This document shows positions 56,282 to 56,408 of a DNA stretch of 56,408 nucleotides, piece by piece; position 1 is the first letter of the stretch; every line of letters begins with the position of its first letter. The stretch lies in IMG/VR virus record IMGVR_UViG_3300032156_000011, positions 1 through 56,408 of that record. One strand, given 5' to 3'. The position numbers were made by a program, and so were the translations under genes. Below the pieces are notes generated by a model. It worked only from the letters and a program-made list of their open reading frames with translations, searched no databases and was not told where the DNA came from. The DNA is from a virus.

Positions 56282-56408
56282 GGTCGAAAGTGACAAAGTT
56301 CCCCCAAACATCCGTGCTAAGCTTGTGTTACAGTCCGTAACGCAATTGTAATTTTTCCGTAACGGCACGATATAGAATAGATGCTATAATTGAATCATAG
56401 AGAGAAAG
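56282..56408 (+). repeat. Right-end copy of the 140-bp regulatory repeat
   Basis: Identical to 4424-4550, and continues identically into 61-73 of the window's left end. Includes GTTAC-AGTCC-GTAAC (56327-56341), the second GTAAC at 56359-56363, and TATAAT at 56385-56390. On a circle this is the promoter for genes 124-1679. The last 60 bases duplicate 1-60. Confidence 0.85.

Noticed and set aside
56349-56408. 60-bp direct terminal repeat as a packaging end
   Set aside because: The repeat is part of an internal promoter element that also occurs at 4491; a circular assembly overlap explains it more simply.

Overview
The window is a tailed-phage genome that looks complete. Its last 60 bases (56349-56408) are identical to its first 60, so it reads as a circle of about 56,348 bp whose assembly overlaps itself inside a repeated promoter. 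It is a siphophage by gene content: a 992-aa tape measure, overlapping tail-assembly-chaperone frames, an HK97-type head module and a large terminase. Genes are tightly packed with many ATGA/GTGA overlaps, ribosome sites are AGGAG-like, and five promoters match sigma-70 consensus well. No integrase, polymerase or primase was recognised. The host cannot be named; Thr/Pro-rich secreted linkers (19622-20080) are a weak hint only.

Layout. (1) 1-1790, rightward: three early genes (zinc ribbon, unknown, ASCH) ending in a strong terminator. (2) 4257-1812, leftward: lysis cassette (four-helix holin-like protein, C39-like cysteine peptidase, anchored coiled coil, small membrane protein, zinc-knuckle protein, VRR-NUC nuclease) from a consensus promoter at 4286-4314. 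(3) 4424-24700, rightward: a long early/replication region of small genes with structured leader RNAs, a lambda-O-like initiator carrying five iterons, a DnaB-type helicase, two DNA methyltransferases and a PP-loop enzyme. (4) 56133-24727, leftward: ParB-methyltransferase, probable small terminase, large terminase, portal, minor head protein, a type IV CRISPR-Cas-like operon, prohead protease/scaffold, capsid, connectors, tail tube, chaperones, tape measure and tail-tip proteins.

The standout is 46719-42531: csf1 (Cas8-like), csf2 (Cas7), two small winged-helix paralogues, a cysH-like PP-loop gene and csf3 (Cas5). This is the gene set of a type IV-B CRISPR-Cas system, placed between the portal/minor-head genes and the prohead protease of the late operon, closed by its own terminator, with no CRISPR array, adaptation genes, Cas6/Csf5 or DinG/Csf4 helicase in the window. 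Csf2 carries an unusual insertion of about 180 residues.

Regulation is unusually visible. A 140-bp sequence occurs at two places (4424-4563 and across the genome ends), each time between a leftward consensus promoter and a rightward AT-rich promoter, and carries GTTAC/GTAAC half-sites with 22-bp spacing. Two rightward promoters (9493, 12424) start transcripts with long hairpin leaders. Two early leaders share a pair of mutually exclusive hairpins. The late leftward promoter appears to give a leaderless mRNA, and a third leftward promoter at 42506-42534 lies just upstream of a terminator hairpin, an attenuator-like arrangement controlling the head genes.
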